From a virus, in the IMG/VR virus record IMGVR_UViG_3300027754_000102, positions 1 through 59,584 of that record: a stretch of 59,584 bases of DNA; one strand, written 5' to 3'. Positions 1 through 8,705 of this stretch are shown here, piece by piece. The notes under the pieces were generated by a model that searched no databases, was not told the origin of the DNA, and was given only the letters and a program-made list of their open reading frames with translations. Within the stretch, counting starts at the first letter, position 1; every line of letters begins with the position of its first letter. Position numbers and translations under genes: made by a program.

Positions 1-108
1 ATCAAGCCAACCTTTCTGCCGAAATTCGGCAGCTTTTAAAGTCTAGTGGCTGATATCAGTTTGTAAGCGTTGGAAGTGATATCAAAATTTTCTCTGCCAA
101 GGTGACAG
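1..108 (+). other. Left edge: possible 3' end of an upstream gene with a hairpin
   Basis: Frame 3 is open from the window edge to a TGA at 51-53 and encodes 16 residues ending LLKSSG, which could be the tail of a gene that starts outside the window. A GC-rich hairpin (CTGCCG, loop AAATT, CGGCAG) spans 16-32 and is followed by CTTTTAAA, so it could be a weak terminator overlapping that gene end. The remaining bases up to 108 are a leader for the small terminase gene, with AAGGTGACAG upstream of its ATG. Both readings are tentative. Confidence 0.25.
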
Positions 109-519
109 ATGCCGACAAAGAAGATGCCGATGGTGGTTGATGGAATCCCTAGCCAGCCACCCGAGGATTTAAATCCCGAAGAAAAAAAATCCTACACCGT
201 CCTGCATTCGCAGGTTACCAAATCCGGCCATGTCGGCAACACATCGCTGGAATCCTTCCTTCTCCTGGTACACCAGCGCGCCAGGCTAAAGCGGATCAGG
301 CGTGAGGTCGATGCACTGGAAAGCTGGATGATTTCAGGCAGCACCGGACAAGGCGCTCTCCATCCGATGGTTAAGGAATTGCGCCAAATGGAAACCGCCT
401 ACGCCAATCAGCTTGGCAAGTTGCTGATGGATCCACGCAGCAAGGTGACCTCGCGAGCCAAAGAGGATCAGGTCATGGCGGTGGCAGGTGACAACCCAAT
501 CATGAGATCGTTGGGATGA
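109..519 (+). CDS. Terminase small subunit, P27-like (module A)
   Basis: This 136-aa protein probably recognises phage DNA and recruits the large terminase. The middle is a predicted helical, charged segment (LVHQRARLKRIRREVDALES). The C-terminal half carries a pattern seen in P27-type small terminases: HPMVKELRQMETAYANQL followed by a PRSK segment, like 'HP..k..r.a..q...l...l.l.p.sR'. It starts with ATG after AAGGTGACAG and ends inside the start of the large subunit gene (ATGA-type overlap at 516-519), the usual TerS-TerL coupling. The family call rests on pattern and position, not on a search. Confidence 0.75.
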   Translation: MPTKKMPMVVDGIPSQPPEDLNPEEKKSYTVLHSQVTKSGHVGNTSLESFLLLVHQRARLKRIRREVDALESWMISGSTGQGALHPMVKELRQMETAYANQLGKLLMDPRSKVTSRAKEDQVMAVAGDNPIMRSLG

Positions 520-2090
520 CCATGGCGAAAGCGCCAAAACGGCGTGCGAGCAAACCCAAGAAGAATCTTCCCAGTGAGAAGTTCAGGAGTTTTTGCGCTC
601 AATATTTGACGCATGTCCATGGACCGCAGCGAGGCCAACCATTCCTGCTTGAAGAGTGGCAGATGGAGCGGATCATTCGTCCCCTATACGACACGATCCG
701 CAAGGATGGTTTGCGCCAATACCGCACCAGCTATGTCGAGATTGGCCGAAAGAACGGCAAAAGTTTTCTGGCCATGGCAGTGGCGCTTTACGGTTTAATC
801 TGCGATGGCGAGCCGGGTGCGCAGGTGATCAGCGCGGCAGGCACACGGGAACAAGCTAGCTTGGTGTTTGACGTTGCGCGCGCTGCGATTCTGGCCAACC
901 CAATCCTGCGGCGCATGTGCCGAGTCTACAAAAAAGTGATCGAGACGCAGGACGGATCGACATACAAGGTGGTTAGTGCTGATGGATTTAATGCGCATGG
1001 CCTGTCCATCTCAACGCTAATATTTGATGAGCTATGGGTTCAAAAAAAGTCTGACCTATACGAAGCGCTAACCACATCGATGGGAGCTAGACGACAACCG
1101 CTGTCGTTCCTAATTTCAACATCTGGCTTTGATAAAAACACCATTTGTTATCAGACGCACAGCTACGCCGAGCGGATCCGTGATGGCATCGTTGAGGATC
1201 CAACCTTTTTGCCTGTGCTGTTCGGCGCACCAGAGGAAGCCGATTGGAAAGACCGATCCACCTGGCTGAGCGCTAACCCGAATCTAGGTATCTCAGTCTC
1301 GGAAGAATTCCTGTCGAATGCCTGCCGTGAGGCGCAGGAAAACCCAGCCAAGGAAATTAGCTTCCGGCAGTTCTTTCTCAGCCAGTGGGTGAGCGCTGAG
1401 TCCAGATGGTTTAGCCTAGACAAGATCGATGCCGCCATGGTCGAGGAATCCGATTGGCCGGACCTGACCGGCAAAGATTGTTTCCTAGGCTTGGACCTAA
1501 GCAGCACAACCGACTTAACGAGCATTGCCGCAGTCTGGCCGATAGATGGAATCTTTTATCTCGACTCCTGGTCATGGGCGCCGCGTGGCGCTTTGACCAC
1601 CCGAGAGAGAGCCAACCGCACACGGTTTCAGCCATGGGAAAAATCCGGGCATGTGATCGTGACTGATGGCGAGGTTATCGATTACACGCAGATTCACCGG
1701 CACATCGAAGATATGGCGACTCGATACAACATCCGCGAAATAGCGGTGGACAAGTGGAACAGTGTTGCGCTCTCAAATCAGTTGCAATCCGAAGGTCACA
1801 CGGTGGTGGCATTCCCGCAGGGCTTCGCCTCGATGTCACCAGCATCAAAAGATTTCGAGGCACTGGTTAGTTCTGGCAAAGTCCGCATCCGCAAAAATCC
1901 GCTGTTCCGCTGGGCATTCACCAATGTTTCCATGGTTCAGGATCCTGCTGGCAATGTCAGGCCGGACAAATCTAGAAGCGGTGACAAGATTGACCCGATC
2001 ATTGCCACCGTGATGAGCATGGCCAGAGCGCGGCACCATGAGGCATCGAGCCGGTCGGGCTATGAATCCGGCGGGCTAATGGTTCTCTGA
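516..2090 (+). CDS. Terminase large subunit, HK97/Terminase_1 type (module A)
   Basis: This is the 524-aa packaging motor that translocates DNA into the prohead and cuts it. The ATPase has a Walker A-like segment EIGRKNGKS (about residues 75-83), Walker B STLIFDELW (D171, E172) and a coupling motif STSG (about 201-204). The RNase H-like nuclease half has acidic candidates in LGLDLSS (D327), IAVDKWNS (D412) and SGDKIDPIIA (D493). Length and motif order fit the HK97 group. It overlaps the TerS stop; an alternative ATG lies two codons downstream at 522. The gene ends at the first copy of a repeated intergenic motif. It is unrelated in sequence to the second TerL at 36613. Confidence 0.95.
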   Translation: MTMAKAPKRRASKPKKNLPSEKFRSFCAQYLTHVHGPQRGQPFLLEEWQMERIIRPLYDTIRKDGLRQYRTSYVEIGRKNGKSFLAMAVALYGLICDGEPGAQVISAAGTREQASLVFDVARAAILANPILRRMCRVYKKVIETQDGSTYKVVSADGFNAHGLSISTLIFDELWVQKKSDLYEALTTSMGARRQPLSFLISTSGFDKNTICYQTHSYAERIRDGIVEDPTFLPVLFGAPEEADWKDRSTWLSANPNLGISVSEEFLSNACREAQENPAKEISFRQFFLSQWVSAESRWFSLDKIDAAMVEESDWPDLTGKDCFLGLDLSSTTDLTSIAAVWPIDGIFYLDSWSWAPRGALTTRERANRTRFQPWEKSGHVIVTDGEVIDYTQIHRHIEDMATRYNIREIAVDKWNSVALSNQLQSEGHTVVAFPQGFASMSPASKDFEALVSSGKVRIRKNPLFRWAFTNVSMVQDPAGNVRPDKSRSGDKIDPIIATVMSMARARHHEASSRSGYESGGLMVL

Positions 2091-2103
2091 GTTCGTCTGG
2101 TTT
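2086..2103 (+). repeat. Stop-overlapping repeat motif, copy 1
   Basis: The motif TCTGAGTTCGTCTGGTT contains the TGA stop of TerL and lies in front of the portal gene. Fifteen of 17 positions are shared with copies at 4122 and 13375, each also containing the stop codon of the gene before it. Its function is unknown. Confidence 0.6.
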
Positions 2104-2119
2104 CCCAGAATCGAGGAAT

Positions 2120-3376
2120 ATGGCAGACAGCATTCTAAAGCGAATTGGCAAAAGTATTTCCAGCCTGTTGGGTGCTGGTCAGCGTGGCCGTCCGCTAGTG
2201 CTGAACGATTACAACGCAATTGAACAAACTTGGAATGGCCGACCGGGTGCAATGGACTACCTCGGCATTCCAGCGGTGCTGGCCGGCCTGCGGTTGATTT
2301 CAGAAACCGTGGGTGGTCTACCTTTGCACTTGTATCACCGCCAGGTCGATGGCGGCAGAAACCGAGCCGAAGACCGCAACGAAGCCGATGTCTGGAAATA
2401 CAACGAAAACCGCAACGAAATGGAAATCAGGTCTAGCCTGATATTCCAAATGTTGGTCCATGGTGTCGCCTACGCTCGCATCTCTCGGATTGATGGTGGC
2501 GCAAGAAATCTTCAAGAGATCTCTGCCGATCACATCATCGAAAAGACCGACGACATTTTGGGAAAGAAGTTGTACGGAATTAAATCCGATCCCTATGCCA
2601 ACGATGCGGATACTTGGGTTTCTGAGGCGGACATGTTCGTCTTGCGTGGAACCTTCAACGGCAACAGCCTGCTGGATCTTTGCCGCAATTCACTGGAACT
2701 GACCAAGGCAACCCAAGATTTTGGCGGAACTCTTTACGCCAACGGCGCAAGGCCATCTGGTGTGCTAACGCATCCAGGCAAACTGTCCGACGATGCGCGC
2801 CGTCGCCTGCGTAGCGATTTTGAAAAACTGCACACTGGCTTGGCCAATGCTGGCCGCATTGCTGTGCTGGAAGAAGGTCTAACCTTCACGCCAACCAGCA
2901 CATCACCGGAAGATGCGCAAACGATTCAGACCCGAGAATTTCAGGTGCGTGAAGTCTGCCGCATATTCGGTATCCCACCGGCCAAAATGGGTTTGGGTGG
3001 CGGTGGCGAGAGCATCGAGGCGCAGAACATTCAGTTCTTAACCGACTGTATTCAGCCACATTTGATTCGGGTTGAACAGGAAGCCAACCGCAAGCTAGTT
3101 CGGGAGCATGAATGGGGCTGGTACACCTGGGAACACAGCGTTGAAGGTTTGCTGCGCGCAGACATCCTCACCCGTTACAAATCCTACTCCATCGGTCGCA
3201 ACTGGGGCTGGTTGTCGGTCAATCAGATTCGCAAGCTGGAATCATGGGATCCAATCCCAGGCGGCGATACTTACCTTAGTCCAACGAACATGCAACCGCT
3301 AACCGACACCGCTCCTGGTGCGCGTGCGCCTGCTGGCGATCAACCAGTTGATGCAATGGATCCACTCAATGGCTGA
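2120..3376 (+). CDS. Portal protein, HK97 type (module A)
   Basis: This 418-aa protein forms the dodecameric portal through which DNA enters and leaves the head. Recognisable stretches are YLGIPAVLAGLRLISETVGGL (about residues 42-62), the FNGNSLLDLCRNSLELTKAT helix region in the middle, and a late segment REVCRIFGIPPAKMGL with ESIEAQNIQFLTDCIQPH, all typical of the HK97 portal family (PF04860). It lies directly between TerL and the prohead protease, the classical HK97 order. The start ATG follows a GAGGAAT Shine-Dalgarno-like site. The C-terminal 30 residues are Pro/Ala-rich. Confidence 0.95.
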   Translation: MADSILKRIGKSISSLLGAGQRGRPLVLNDYNAIEQTWNGRPGAMDYLGIPAVLAGLRLISETVGGLPLHLYHRQVDGGRNRAEDRNEADVWKYNENRNEMEIRSSLIFQMLVHGVAYARISRIDGGARNLQEISADHIIEKTDDILGKKLYGIKSDPYANDADTWVSEADMFVLRGTFNGNSLLDLCRNSLELTKATQDFGGTLYANGARPSGVLTHPGKLSDDARRRLRSDFEKLHTGLANAGRIAVLEEGLTFTPTSTSPEDAQTIQTREFQVREVCRIFGIPPAKMGLGGGGESIEAQNIQFLTDCIQPHLIRVEQEANRKLVREHEWGWYTWEHSVEGLLRADILTRYKSYSIGRNWGWLSVNQIRKLESWDPIPGGDTYLSPTNMQPLTDTAPGARAPAGDQPVDAMDPLNG

Positions 3377-3572
3377 ATCCTCGTGGGATGGGATCTTGCT
3401 GGTTCTGGGTGAGGCGCGAACACCGCGCCGGTTGCCACCGGGCCCACCACAACTGCCACCGATTCGCATGTCGTTTGAAGACATGATTTCCGACGATACG
3501 GAAAACACCGAGACTGGACGCATCCGCAGGTTCAGCGAGAGGGGAGATTTCCGATGCCAACCGCCGGAATAG
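3369..3572 (+). CDS. Small hypothetical protein between portal and protease
   Basis: A 67-aa reading frame starts at an ATG overlapping the portal stop and ends inside the protease gene, so it is coupled at both ends. The product has a proline-rich middle (RRLPPGPPQLPPIRM) and an acidic patch (SDDTENTETG). I recognise no domain. Support comes from tight overlap and the otherwise unexplained 180-bp gap between two essential head genes. A start further upstream at 3318 is open but would lie inside the portal gene. Confidence 0.5.
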   Translation: MAESSWDGILLVLGEARTPRRLPPGPPQLPPIRMSFEDMISDDTENTETGRIRRFSERGDFRCQPPE

Positions 3573-4126
3573 AGATCGAGCGCCGCGTCGGCAGCCTTGC
3601 CGAGGTGGAGAGTGAAGGCAACAAGCTGCACGGATACGCCGCAGTGTTTAACCAGCCTAGTGAAAACCTTGGCGGGTTCCGTGAGTACATTGCGCCAGGC
3701 GCATTCAAGCGCACGCTTGATTCCAACGAGGATGTGCGTGCGCTGCTCGATCACGACACACGGTTGGTGCTAGGCAGACGATCCGCTGGCACGCTGCGAC
3801 TGCACGAAGACACCCGGGGCTTGGCGGTTGAAATTGACCTACCATCGACGAGTTATGCCAAAGATGCCGCAGAACTAATCAGGCGCGGCGATGTGTCGCA
3901 AATGTCTTTTGGATTCACCATCTCGAAAGGTGATGACGAGTGGTTGCCGCCTGAAGGCGATGAACCATTGCGCCGCAGGATTGTTCGGCACGCCAACCTG
4001 ATGGAAGTTTCCGTAGTGTCCATTCCGGCCTATCCGCAGACGGAAGTTGGTCTGCGTTCATTGTCCCGCTTTTTGTTGAGTCGGAACACAAACATCTTGC
4101 AGGTGCTTGGGTTGCGCAGGTTCTGA
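3554..4126 (+). CDS. HK97-family prohead protease (module A)
   Basis: This 190-aa serine protease processes the capsid during head maturation (family PF04586 / peptidase U35). Visible hallmarks are GYAAVFNQPS and FREYIAPGAF in the N-terminal half, the histidine motif RALLDHD, the serine motif DVSQMSFGF, and LMEVSVVSIPAYP near the C-terminus. Length is normal for the family. It follows the portal and precedes the capsid gene. The stop codon lies in the second copy of the repeated TCTGAGTTCGT motif. Confidence 0.95.
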   Translation: MPTAGIEIERRVGSLAEVESEGNKLHGYAAVFNQPSENLGGFREYIAPGAFKRTLDSNEDVRALLDHDTRLVLGRRSAGTLRLHEDTRGLAVEIDLPSTSYAKDAAELIRRGDVSQMSFGFTISKGDDEWLPPEGDEPLRRRIVRHANLMEVSVVSIPAYPQTEVGLRSLSRFLLSRNTNILQVLGLRRF

Positions 4127-4140
4127 GTTCGTGAGGTTCT
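4122..4140 (+). repeat. Stop-overlapping repeat motif, copy 2
   Basis: TCTGAGTTCGTGAGGTT includes the TGA stop of the prohead protease. It begins the 56-bp leader of the capsid gene, which also holds a good ribosome site (CAGGAGAATAGCAG) before the ATG at 4183. Confidence 0.6.
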
Positions 4141-4182
4141 ATAGTTTTGATTTCATGTGATTCACACACAGGAGAATAGCAG

Positions 4183-5547
4183 ATGAATAAGATCGTGATT
4201 TCAAAAGCCACTCGCGAAGAACTGCTTGAAGCACGTTCCGCATTGATGGCGCAACTAACCGGAATGCAAGAGCGGCAACTAACACCCGAAGAGCAAGCCG
4301 CATTTGATGCGCTGGTCGCACAGGTGAACGAGATCGATGCAAAGGTCACAACTTTGGAGGCTGAACTTATGGCTGATCCCGCCGCTGATCCCGGTGACGC
4401 TGCTGTTCAGCAAGCATCCGCTCGGTCTATCCCAGCATTGAACGAACTTCCCAAGCCACCCGCTGCTAGCGAGCCGGTGTATGTGAACACTCCGGTGCCG
4501 AACATTGTTCGTGACCTGAATGATCGCCGCGCCATTCGCAACCGCGACATGGCTTTGCGCGGTTGGGCACTTCAGCCAACCGGTCTTTGCACCGCTGACC
4601 ATGTCCGCGCTGCCAATGAGATCGGTTTCAACCTAAACAACAAGGTGCTGAACCTGCGACTGTACGAGAATCCCAATAAGGAAACTCGCGCCCAGTCTGC
4701 TGGTACTGGCAGTGCTGGTGGCTACCTTGTTCCCACCGATCTGATTCGTTCGCTGGAAACGGCACTGGCCTACACCTGCCCGATCCGCCAATTCGCACAA
4801 GTGCTTCGCACCGCGAGCGGAAACCCAATCGATATTCCAACCGTGGACGACACTTCAAACAGTGGCGAACTGGTTGCTGAAAACGCATCCTACGCCACGC
4901 AGGATGTGACATTCAGTAAGGTCACACTCAATGCCTATAAGTTCACATCTAAGCTGGTTTTGGCCAGCTTGGAACTGCTGCAAGATTCCGCCATCAATGT
5001 TGGCGAAATTCTTGGTAACCTCCTGGGTGAGCGCATCGGTAGAAGCCAGCTCGGATTTTTCACCACCGGAACCGGCTCCAGCCAACCGCAAGGTGCGGTG
5101 ACTGGTAGCGCTGCTGGTGTGACTTCCGCCAGTGCGTCAGCCATCGCTGTTGACGATCTGCTTGGGTTGGTTCACTCTGTTGATCGCGCCTATCGTGACG
5201 CTGGCGCTTTCATGATGCACGACAGCATTTTGCTTGCTGTGCGCAAATTGAAGGACAGCACCAATCAGCCGATCTTCACTCAGTCCTACATCGTGGGTGA
5301 ACCTGACCGTCTGTTTGGGTATCCGGTTGTCATAAACAACAGCATGGCATCCACCGTTGCCACCACCAACAAAACTGTGCTGTTCGGCGACTGGTCCAAG
5401 TTCATCATTCGCGATGCGCTGGATATCCAGTTGGTGCGCAGTGACGAGCGTTACATGGAATACGGACAAAGCGCATTTGTTGCGCTGGCTCGATCTGATT
5501 CCAAGGTCAGCATGTCTGGTGCCTTGAAGCGCCTCACCCAAGCCTAA
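4183..5547 (+). CDS. Major capsid protein, HK97 fold (module A)
   Basis: This 454-aa protein is the main head subunit. The first ~70 residues are a predicted coiled coil (LEARSALMAQLTGMQERQLT onward), matching the HK97 delta/scaffold domain that the protease removes. After a linker and an SAGTGSAGGYLVP segment (about residue 170) comes the capsid core with VLRTASGNPIDIPT, ENASYATQDVTFSKV, RIGRSQLGFFTTGTG and the C-terminal GDWSKFIIRDALDIQLVRSD. The last motif and the order are typical of PF05065. It has a strong AGGAG ribosome site and a terminator just after the gene. Confidence 0.95.
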   Translation: MNKIVISKATREELLEARSALMAQLTGMQERQLTPEEQAAFDALVAQVNEIDAKVTTLEAELMADPAADPGDAAVQQASARSIPALNELPKPPAASEPVYVNTPVPNIVRDLNDRRAIRNRDMALRGWALQPTGLCTADHVRAANEIGFNLNNKVLNLRLYENPNKETRAQSAGTGSAGGYLVPTDLIRSLETALAYTCPIRQFAQVLRTASGNPIDIPTVDDTSNSGELVAENASYATQDVTFSKVTLNAYKFTSKLVLASLELLQDSAINVGEILGNLLGERIGRSQLGFFTTGTGSSQPQGAVTGSAAGVTSASASAIAVDDLLGLVHSVDRAYRDAGAFMMHDSILLAVRKLKDSTNQPIFTQSYIVGEPDRLFGYPVVINNSMASTVATTNKTVLFGDWSKFIIRDALDIQLVRSDERYMEYGQSAFVALARSDSKVSMSGALKRLTQA

Positions 5548-5576
5548 TCCCGCTAATAGGGACCGGGCTTAATCTG

Positions 5577-5613
5577 ACCGGTCCGGCGGGATTCCGCTGG
5601 ACCGGTTTTATTT
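5577..5613 (+). terminator. Rho-independent terminator after the capsid gene
   Basis: A 13-bp stem (ACCGGTCCGGCGG against CCGCTGGACCGGT, one G-U pair) with a 4-nt GATT loop is followed by TTTTATTT. It lies 30 bp after the capsid stop and just before the next gene's Shine-Dalgarno site. It may reduce read-through into the connector genes, as expected when capsid is needed in large excess. Confidence 0.85.
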
Positions 5614-5627
5614 GTGGAGGACAAAAC

Positions 5628-5816
5628 ATGCCTGTGGAAGTTGTTCTGTTGGAAGCGTTCGCCAATTCCGTTACAGCATGGATGCCAGGGGAACTGTTCC
5701 CATGCGTTGATCAGGTTGAGGCTGACAGAATGGTTGAGCGAGGTTTGGCCATCGCTGTGGTTAGCACTGAACCGGACAGCACCGAGGAAGCGCCGAAGGC
5801 CAAAAAACGCAAGTGA
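5628..5816 (+). CDS. Small phage protein after capsid
   Basis: A 62-aa protein with a strong ribosome site (TGGAGGACAAAAC then ATG). Residues 8-45 form a compact predicted alpha/beta segment (VTAWMPGELFPCVDQVEADRM...) and the C-terminus is basic (APKAKKRK). Such short proteins often sit between capsid and the gp6-like connector in HK97-type phages, but I do not recognise a named family. A larger frame that begins at 5614 overlaps this gene; I consider its N-terminal part spurious because the connector start at 5824 fits the family better. Confidence 0.6.
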   Translation: MPVEVVLLEAFANSVTAWMPGELFPCVDQVEADRMVERGLAIAVVSTEPDSTEEAPKAKKRK

Positions 5817-5823
5817 GGTGAGT

Positions 5824-6429
5824 ATGTTCTTAGAACGGATCACCGCGCCGGCATCTGAACCGGTCACTCTGGCTGAAGCCAAAGCGCATATCCGAGTAGA
5901 TCACTCGGACGATGACACGCTGATATCTGCGTTGATTTCCACAGCACGGGATCATGTCGAGCGCACCACACGGTTGGCGCTAATCCGCCAGCAATGGCGG
6001 ATGCGACTAGAGGACTTCCCAGCCGATGGCGCTGATATCGAGATCATGCGCCGGCCAATGATCACAACATCGGGAACCTACTCACCGGTTATCAGCTACT
6101 ACAACCCTGACGATGTGACAACCACATCGTGGACTCTGACGGATGAAGAATTTTTAGCCTACAACAGCAACCCACCTGTCCTATCCGTCTGGGGAATTGC
6201 TGGATGGCCTACGCTCGACAGTGAGCGCAAATACCCGGTAGAGGTCACTTTCTACGCTGGCTTTGGCACGACCGGCGCAGATGTGCCTGGTCCAATCAAG
6301 CAAGCCATTTTGTTGTTAGTCGGCAATTGGTACATCAGGCGTGAAGCCGCCAGCCAGGAGGCAGGCTTGCCGGTTCCCTACGCGGTGGAAAGTCTTCTCT
6401 CTCTGTACGACAGCGGGGAATACCAGTGA
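5824..6429 (+). CDS. Head-tail connector, phiE125 gp8 / HK97 gp6-like
   Basis: This 201-aa protein probably docks under the portal as the first connector ring. The N-terminus shows the family pattern: EPVTLAEAKAHIRVDHSDDD, then LISTARDHVERTTRLALI and QQWRMRLEDFPADG. The C-terminus has VTFYAGFGTTGADVPGPIKQ and LLVGNWYIRREA, typical of the same group. The ATG at 5824 follows GAGGTGAGT and places the start directly before the conserved N-terminus. It overlaps the next gene by four bases. Confidence 0.85.
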   Translation: MFLERITAPASEPVTLAEAKAHIRVDHSDDDTLISALISTARDHVERTTRLALIRQQWRMRLEDFPADGADIEIMRRPMITTSGTYSPVISYYNPDDVTTTSWTLTDEEFLAYNSNPPVLSVWGIAGWPTLDSERKYPVEVTFYAGFGTTGADVPGPIKQAILLLVGNWYIRREAASQEAGLPVPYAVESLLSLYDSGEYQ

Positions 6430-6758
6430 TCCCAGCCGGCAGAATGCGGCACCGTGTGGTTGTGCAGTCGCCTACTGCGACCGTGGACAGCTACGGACAG
6501 GAAGCCATCACCTGGACAACTGTCCTGACTGTGTGGTCTGAGATGGTTGGTCGTGGCGGTGGTACTCAAGCCACAGTCAATAAAGGCCAAGTAACTCTTG
6601 GTCACACAGTGCGGATCCGCTACGCCAGCGCACTGGCCAGCATGGACGAGACTTGGCGGCTACTGTTTGGTTCGCGCGTATTGGAAATTTCCAGCATCAC
6701 CAATGTGGACTACCTCAACGAGATACTAGAAATAACCTGTTCAGAAGAGGTGGTTTAG
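6426..6758 (+). CDS. Head closure / head-tail adaptor, SPP1 gp16-like
   Basis: This 110-aa beta-rich protein begins with MIPAGRMRHRVVVQSPTATV, the usual opening of the PF05521 head-tail joining family, followed by GQEAITWTTVLTVWSEMVG and a C-terminal strand-rich part. It probably seals the head after packaging and links it to the tail. The start is GTG at 6426, overlapping the previous TGA, and the stop overlaps the GTG start of the next gene. Confidence 0.8.
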   Translation: MIPAGRMRHRVVVQSPTATVDSYGQEAITWTTVLTVWSEMVGRGGGTQATVNKGQVTLGHTVRIRYASALASMDETWRLLFGSRVLEISSITNVDYLNEILEITCSEEVV

Positions 6759-7855
6759 TGGCCGATTTCGGCTACAAACTTGAATTTAATGGCGCGGACA
6801 AACTGATCCGCACCGTGTTGGAGTTTCCGAAAAAGAAGCAACAAGTATTTCGGTCAGTGGCGCGGGAGATTGGCAGGGTGCTGATACCTGCAATTCGGTC
6901 GAGCATCAAGGCGCGTGTAGGCATCAACCGCTTGAAGGCGGCTGGCAAACCAAGTCGCCTGTCTAAATTTATAGCCGCCGCCGGCAAAGAGGCGCAGCAG
7001 TATCAGAAAAAACTTAAAAAGATCCTGAAGCCACATTCCGCAATTGCCAGAAAGGCCAGCCGCCGCGCCATGAAAGTGGCAAGCAAATACGGCAAAAAGA
7101 TTTCCAAGGCAGTGCGCAAAGATGCCAACAAGCTGATGCGTGAGGTGTTCAACGAGTTCGGCATCAGGATTAAACGCAAACCCAAACCACTGGCGGTTAA
7201 ACCAGAAAAGCCGAAGGCGATTCAGCAGGCCAAACCGGAACAGCCTAAACGCGGCAGGCCAAGGAAATTGGTCACGGTTAAAAAGCGCACCTATTCGGTT
7301 GAACAAATTAGGAAGATGGTCAGCACACCGGAAGAGCGGGAATTGCTGCGATTTGCAGTCACAACCAAAGGCGCATTTGGCACACGCAATAACACGGTCA
7401 CGGAAGTGGGACAAACCGGCGCTCTGGCACGGTCCATCGGTGTCAAGGTTCACATGGCCAAACCTCAATCGGTTGCGCGCTCGGCAGCGGATGGCCGAGT
7501 GATTGGCGGTAGCGGCATCAACCCGCGTGGCATGGCCAGCGGAGCGGAATGGAAAAACGCCAAGTGGAAACGAACCTCTAGCGGCAGGGTGCTGTGCATT
7601 GTCGGACCGCGCTCTGGCTACAAAGTCACAGCATGGAATCCATTTATAAACAAGCTCGTAACGCACGATCCAAAGCAATATGCCTGGTGGCTTGAGAAAG
7701 GCCACATCTTGAAAGTTCGCGGCGCAAACACCGGCAAGAGCGTGAAACCTTACCCGTTTATGCGTCCAGCATTTGCGGCAACTCAAGGCCAGGTCAGAAC
7801 ACTGGTGAGAAACAAACTGCGTGACCAAGTCGCCAAGCTGTTGGCTTCACGATAG
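6758..7855 (+). CDS. HK97 gp10-like tail-completion protein with basic AT-hook insert
   Basis: I place the start at GTG 6758, overlapping the previous stop, giving 365 aa. The N-terminal ADFGYKLEFNGADKLIRTVL and C-terminal WWLEKGH plus PYPFMRPAFAATQ fit the HK97 gp10 family of tail-completion proteins, usually 120-180 aa. The excess length is a long Lys/Arg-rich insert, roughly residues 75-190, ending in KRGRPRK, an AT-hook-like core. Such a motif is unusual for a head-tail joint and may contact DNA. An upstream in-frame start at 6653 would lie inside the adaptor gene and is less likely. Confidence 0.75.
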   Translation: MADFGYKLEFNGADKLIRTVLEFPKKKQQVFRSVAREIGRVLIPAIRSSIKARVGINRLKAAGKPSRLSKFIAAAGKEAQQYQKKLKKILKPHSAIARKASRRAMKVASKYGKKISKAVRKDANKLMREVFNEFGIRIKRKPKPLAVKPEKPKAIQQAKPEQPKRGRPRKLVTVKKRTYSVEQIRKMVSTPEERELLRFAVTTKGAFGTRNNTVTEVGQTGALARSIGVKVHMAKPQSVARSAADGRVIGGSGINPRGMASGAEWKNAKWKRTSSGRVLCIVGPRSGYKVTAWNPFINKLVTHDPKQYAWWLEKGHILKVRGANTGKSVKPYPFMRPAFAATQGQVRTLVRNKLRDQVAKLLASR

Positions 7856-7863
7856 GAGGCATC

Positions 7864-8271
7864 ATGTCCGTATTCGGCAAGGCTATCCGAACGTATTTGA
7901 CCGGACAAACTGGTTATGCCGCAACTATCCCTGGTGGTATCTCGCCAGAGATCGCACCAGCAGGTTCAACCCTGCCATTCATCGTCTACACCGGCAGCGA
8001 AGACACACCGGTTCTGCGTCTGGACGGAACAACAGTCGCACGACAGGCCAGTGTGAATCTAGTCGTCACCGCTGAGACGCGCAGCGAATGCGAGTCTGTG
8101 ACCGCATGGCTACGAACCAAGTTAGAACAGGGAACGTGGGTTGGCTTGACTAATCCCAAAATCTTTTTCTGGCGAGTGATTAGCCAGTCAGATGTATCCG
8201 AGGTGATACTCGACGGATCCGATGAGTCCATTCGGTTGGTTAATTTACAAGTAGATGGCGCTTATATTTAG
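7864..8271 (+). CDS. Tail terminator-like protein (DUF3168-like)
   Basis: This 135-aa protein starts after a strong site (ATAGGAGGCATC). The pattern, with FGKAIRTYLTG at the N-terminus, LPFIVYT, RLDGTTVARQASVNLVV in the centre and a final strand VNLQVDGAYI, fits the DUF3168 / gpU-like tail-terminator fold that caps the tail tube. It sits directly before the tail-tube genes, as in related phages. The family assignment is from pattern and position. Confidence 0.7.
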   Translation: MSVFGKAIRTYLTGQTGYAATIPGGISPEIAPAGSTLPFIVYTGSEDTPVLRLDGTTVARQASVNLVVTAETRSECESVTAWLRTKLEQGTWVGLTNPKIFFWRVISQSDVSEVILDGSDESIRLVNLQVDGAYI

Positions 8272-8282
8272 GAGGTGATTTC

Positions 8283-8702
8283 ATGCCAGATCCAGTGTTT
8301 GCCGTTGGTACAACGGCGGCGTATGTGCCGGTTGCTGGCGGCGCTTCCGTCACGATGACCGGACTGACCGCTATTGGTGGTAACACCAAACAACGAGCGG
8401 TAGCCGATATTACTCTGCTGAGTGATACGACCATGAAACGCCGGCCAGTGCGGACCGATCCCGGCACCGTCCAGTTCACGTTCCAGTTGCAGGATACGGC
8501 AACCGCAACCAACGAATGGACAGGACTGAACACCATTCTGGTTGCTGGCACACTGATCACGGTCACGGTAAACATGCCTGGCGCTTTTGATTCCACACCG
8601 CTGTACACATTCAGTGGTTTCATCAGTGAGCTAACGACGCCTGAACTAGGTGCCAACGATACGACGGTGACTTACACCGCAACCATGACGCTGACTGCCT
8701 AA
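8283..8702 (+). CDS. Tail tube protein, paralog 1 (module A)
   Basis: This 139-aa Thr/Val-rich beta protein shares with the next gene the block RxDPGTVxxTxxLxDTATAxN and a similar length, so the two are tandem paralogs. Position (after tail terminator, before chaperone and tape measure) identifies them as tail-tube or major tail proteins. The start follows TAGGAGGTGATTTC, a strong ribosome site consistent with high expression. Which of the two builds the tube cannot be told from sequence. Confidence 0.7.
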   Translation: MPDPVFAVGTTAAYVPVAGGASVTMTGLTAIGGNTKQRAVADITLLSDTTMKRRPVRTDPGTVQFTFQLQDTATATNEWTGLNTILVAGTLITVTVNMPGAFDSTPLYTFSGFISELTTPELGANDTTVTYTATMTLTA

Positions 8703-8705
8703 TCC

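Noticed and set aside
6854-7828. 324-aa minus-strand frame opposite the gp10-like gene
   Set aside because: It lies wholly antisense to a gene with family motifs; its Phe/Arg/Leu-rich sequence is the expected complement of Lys-rich codons.
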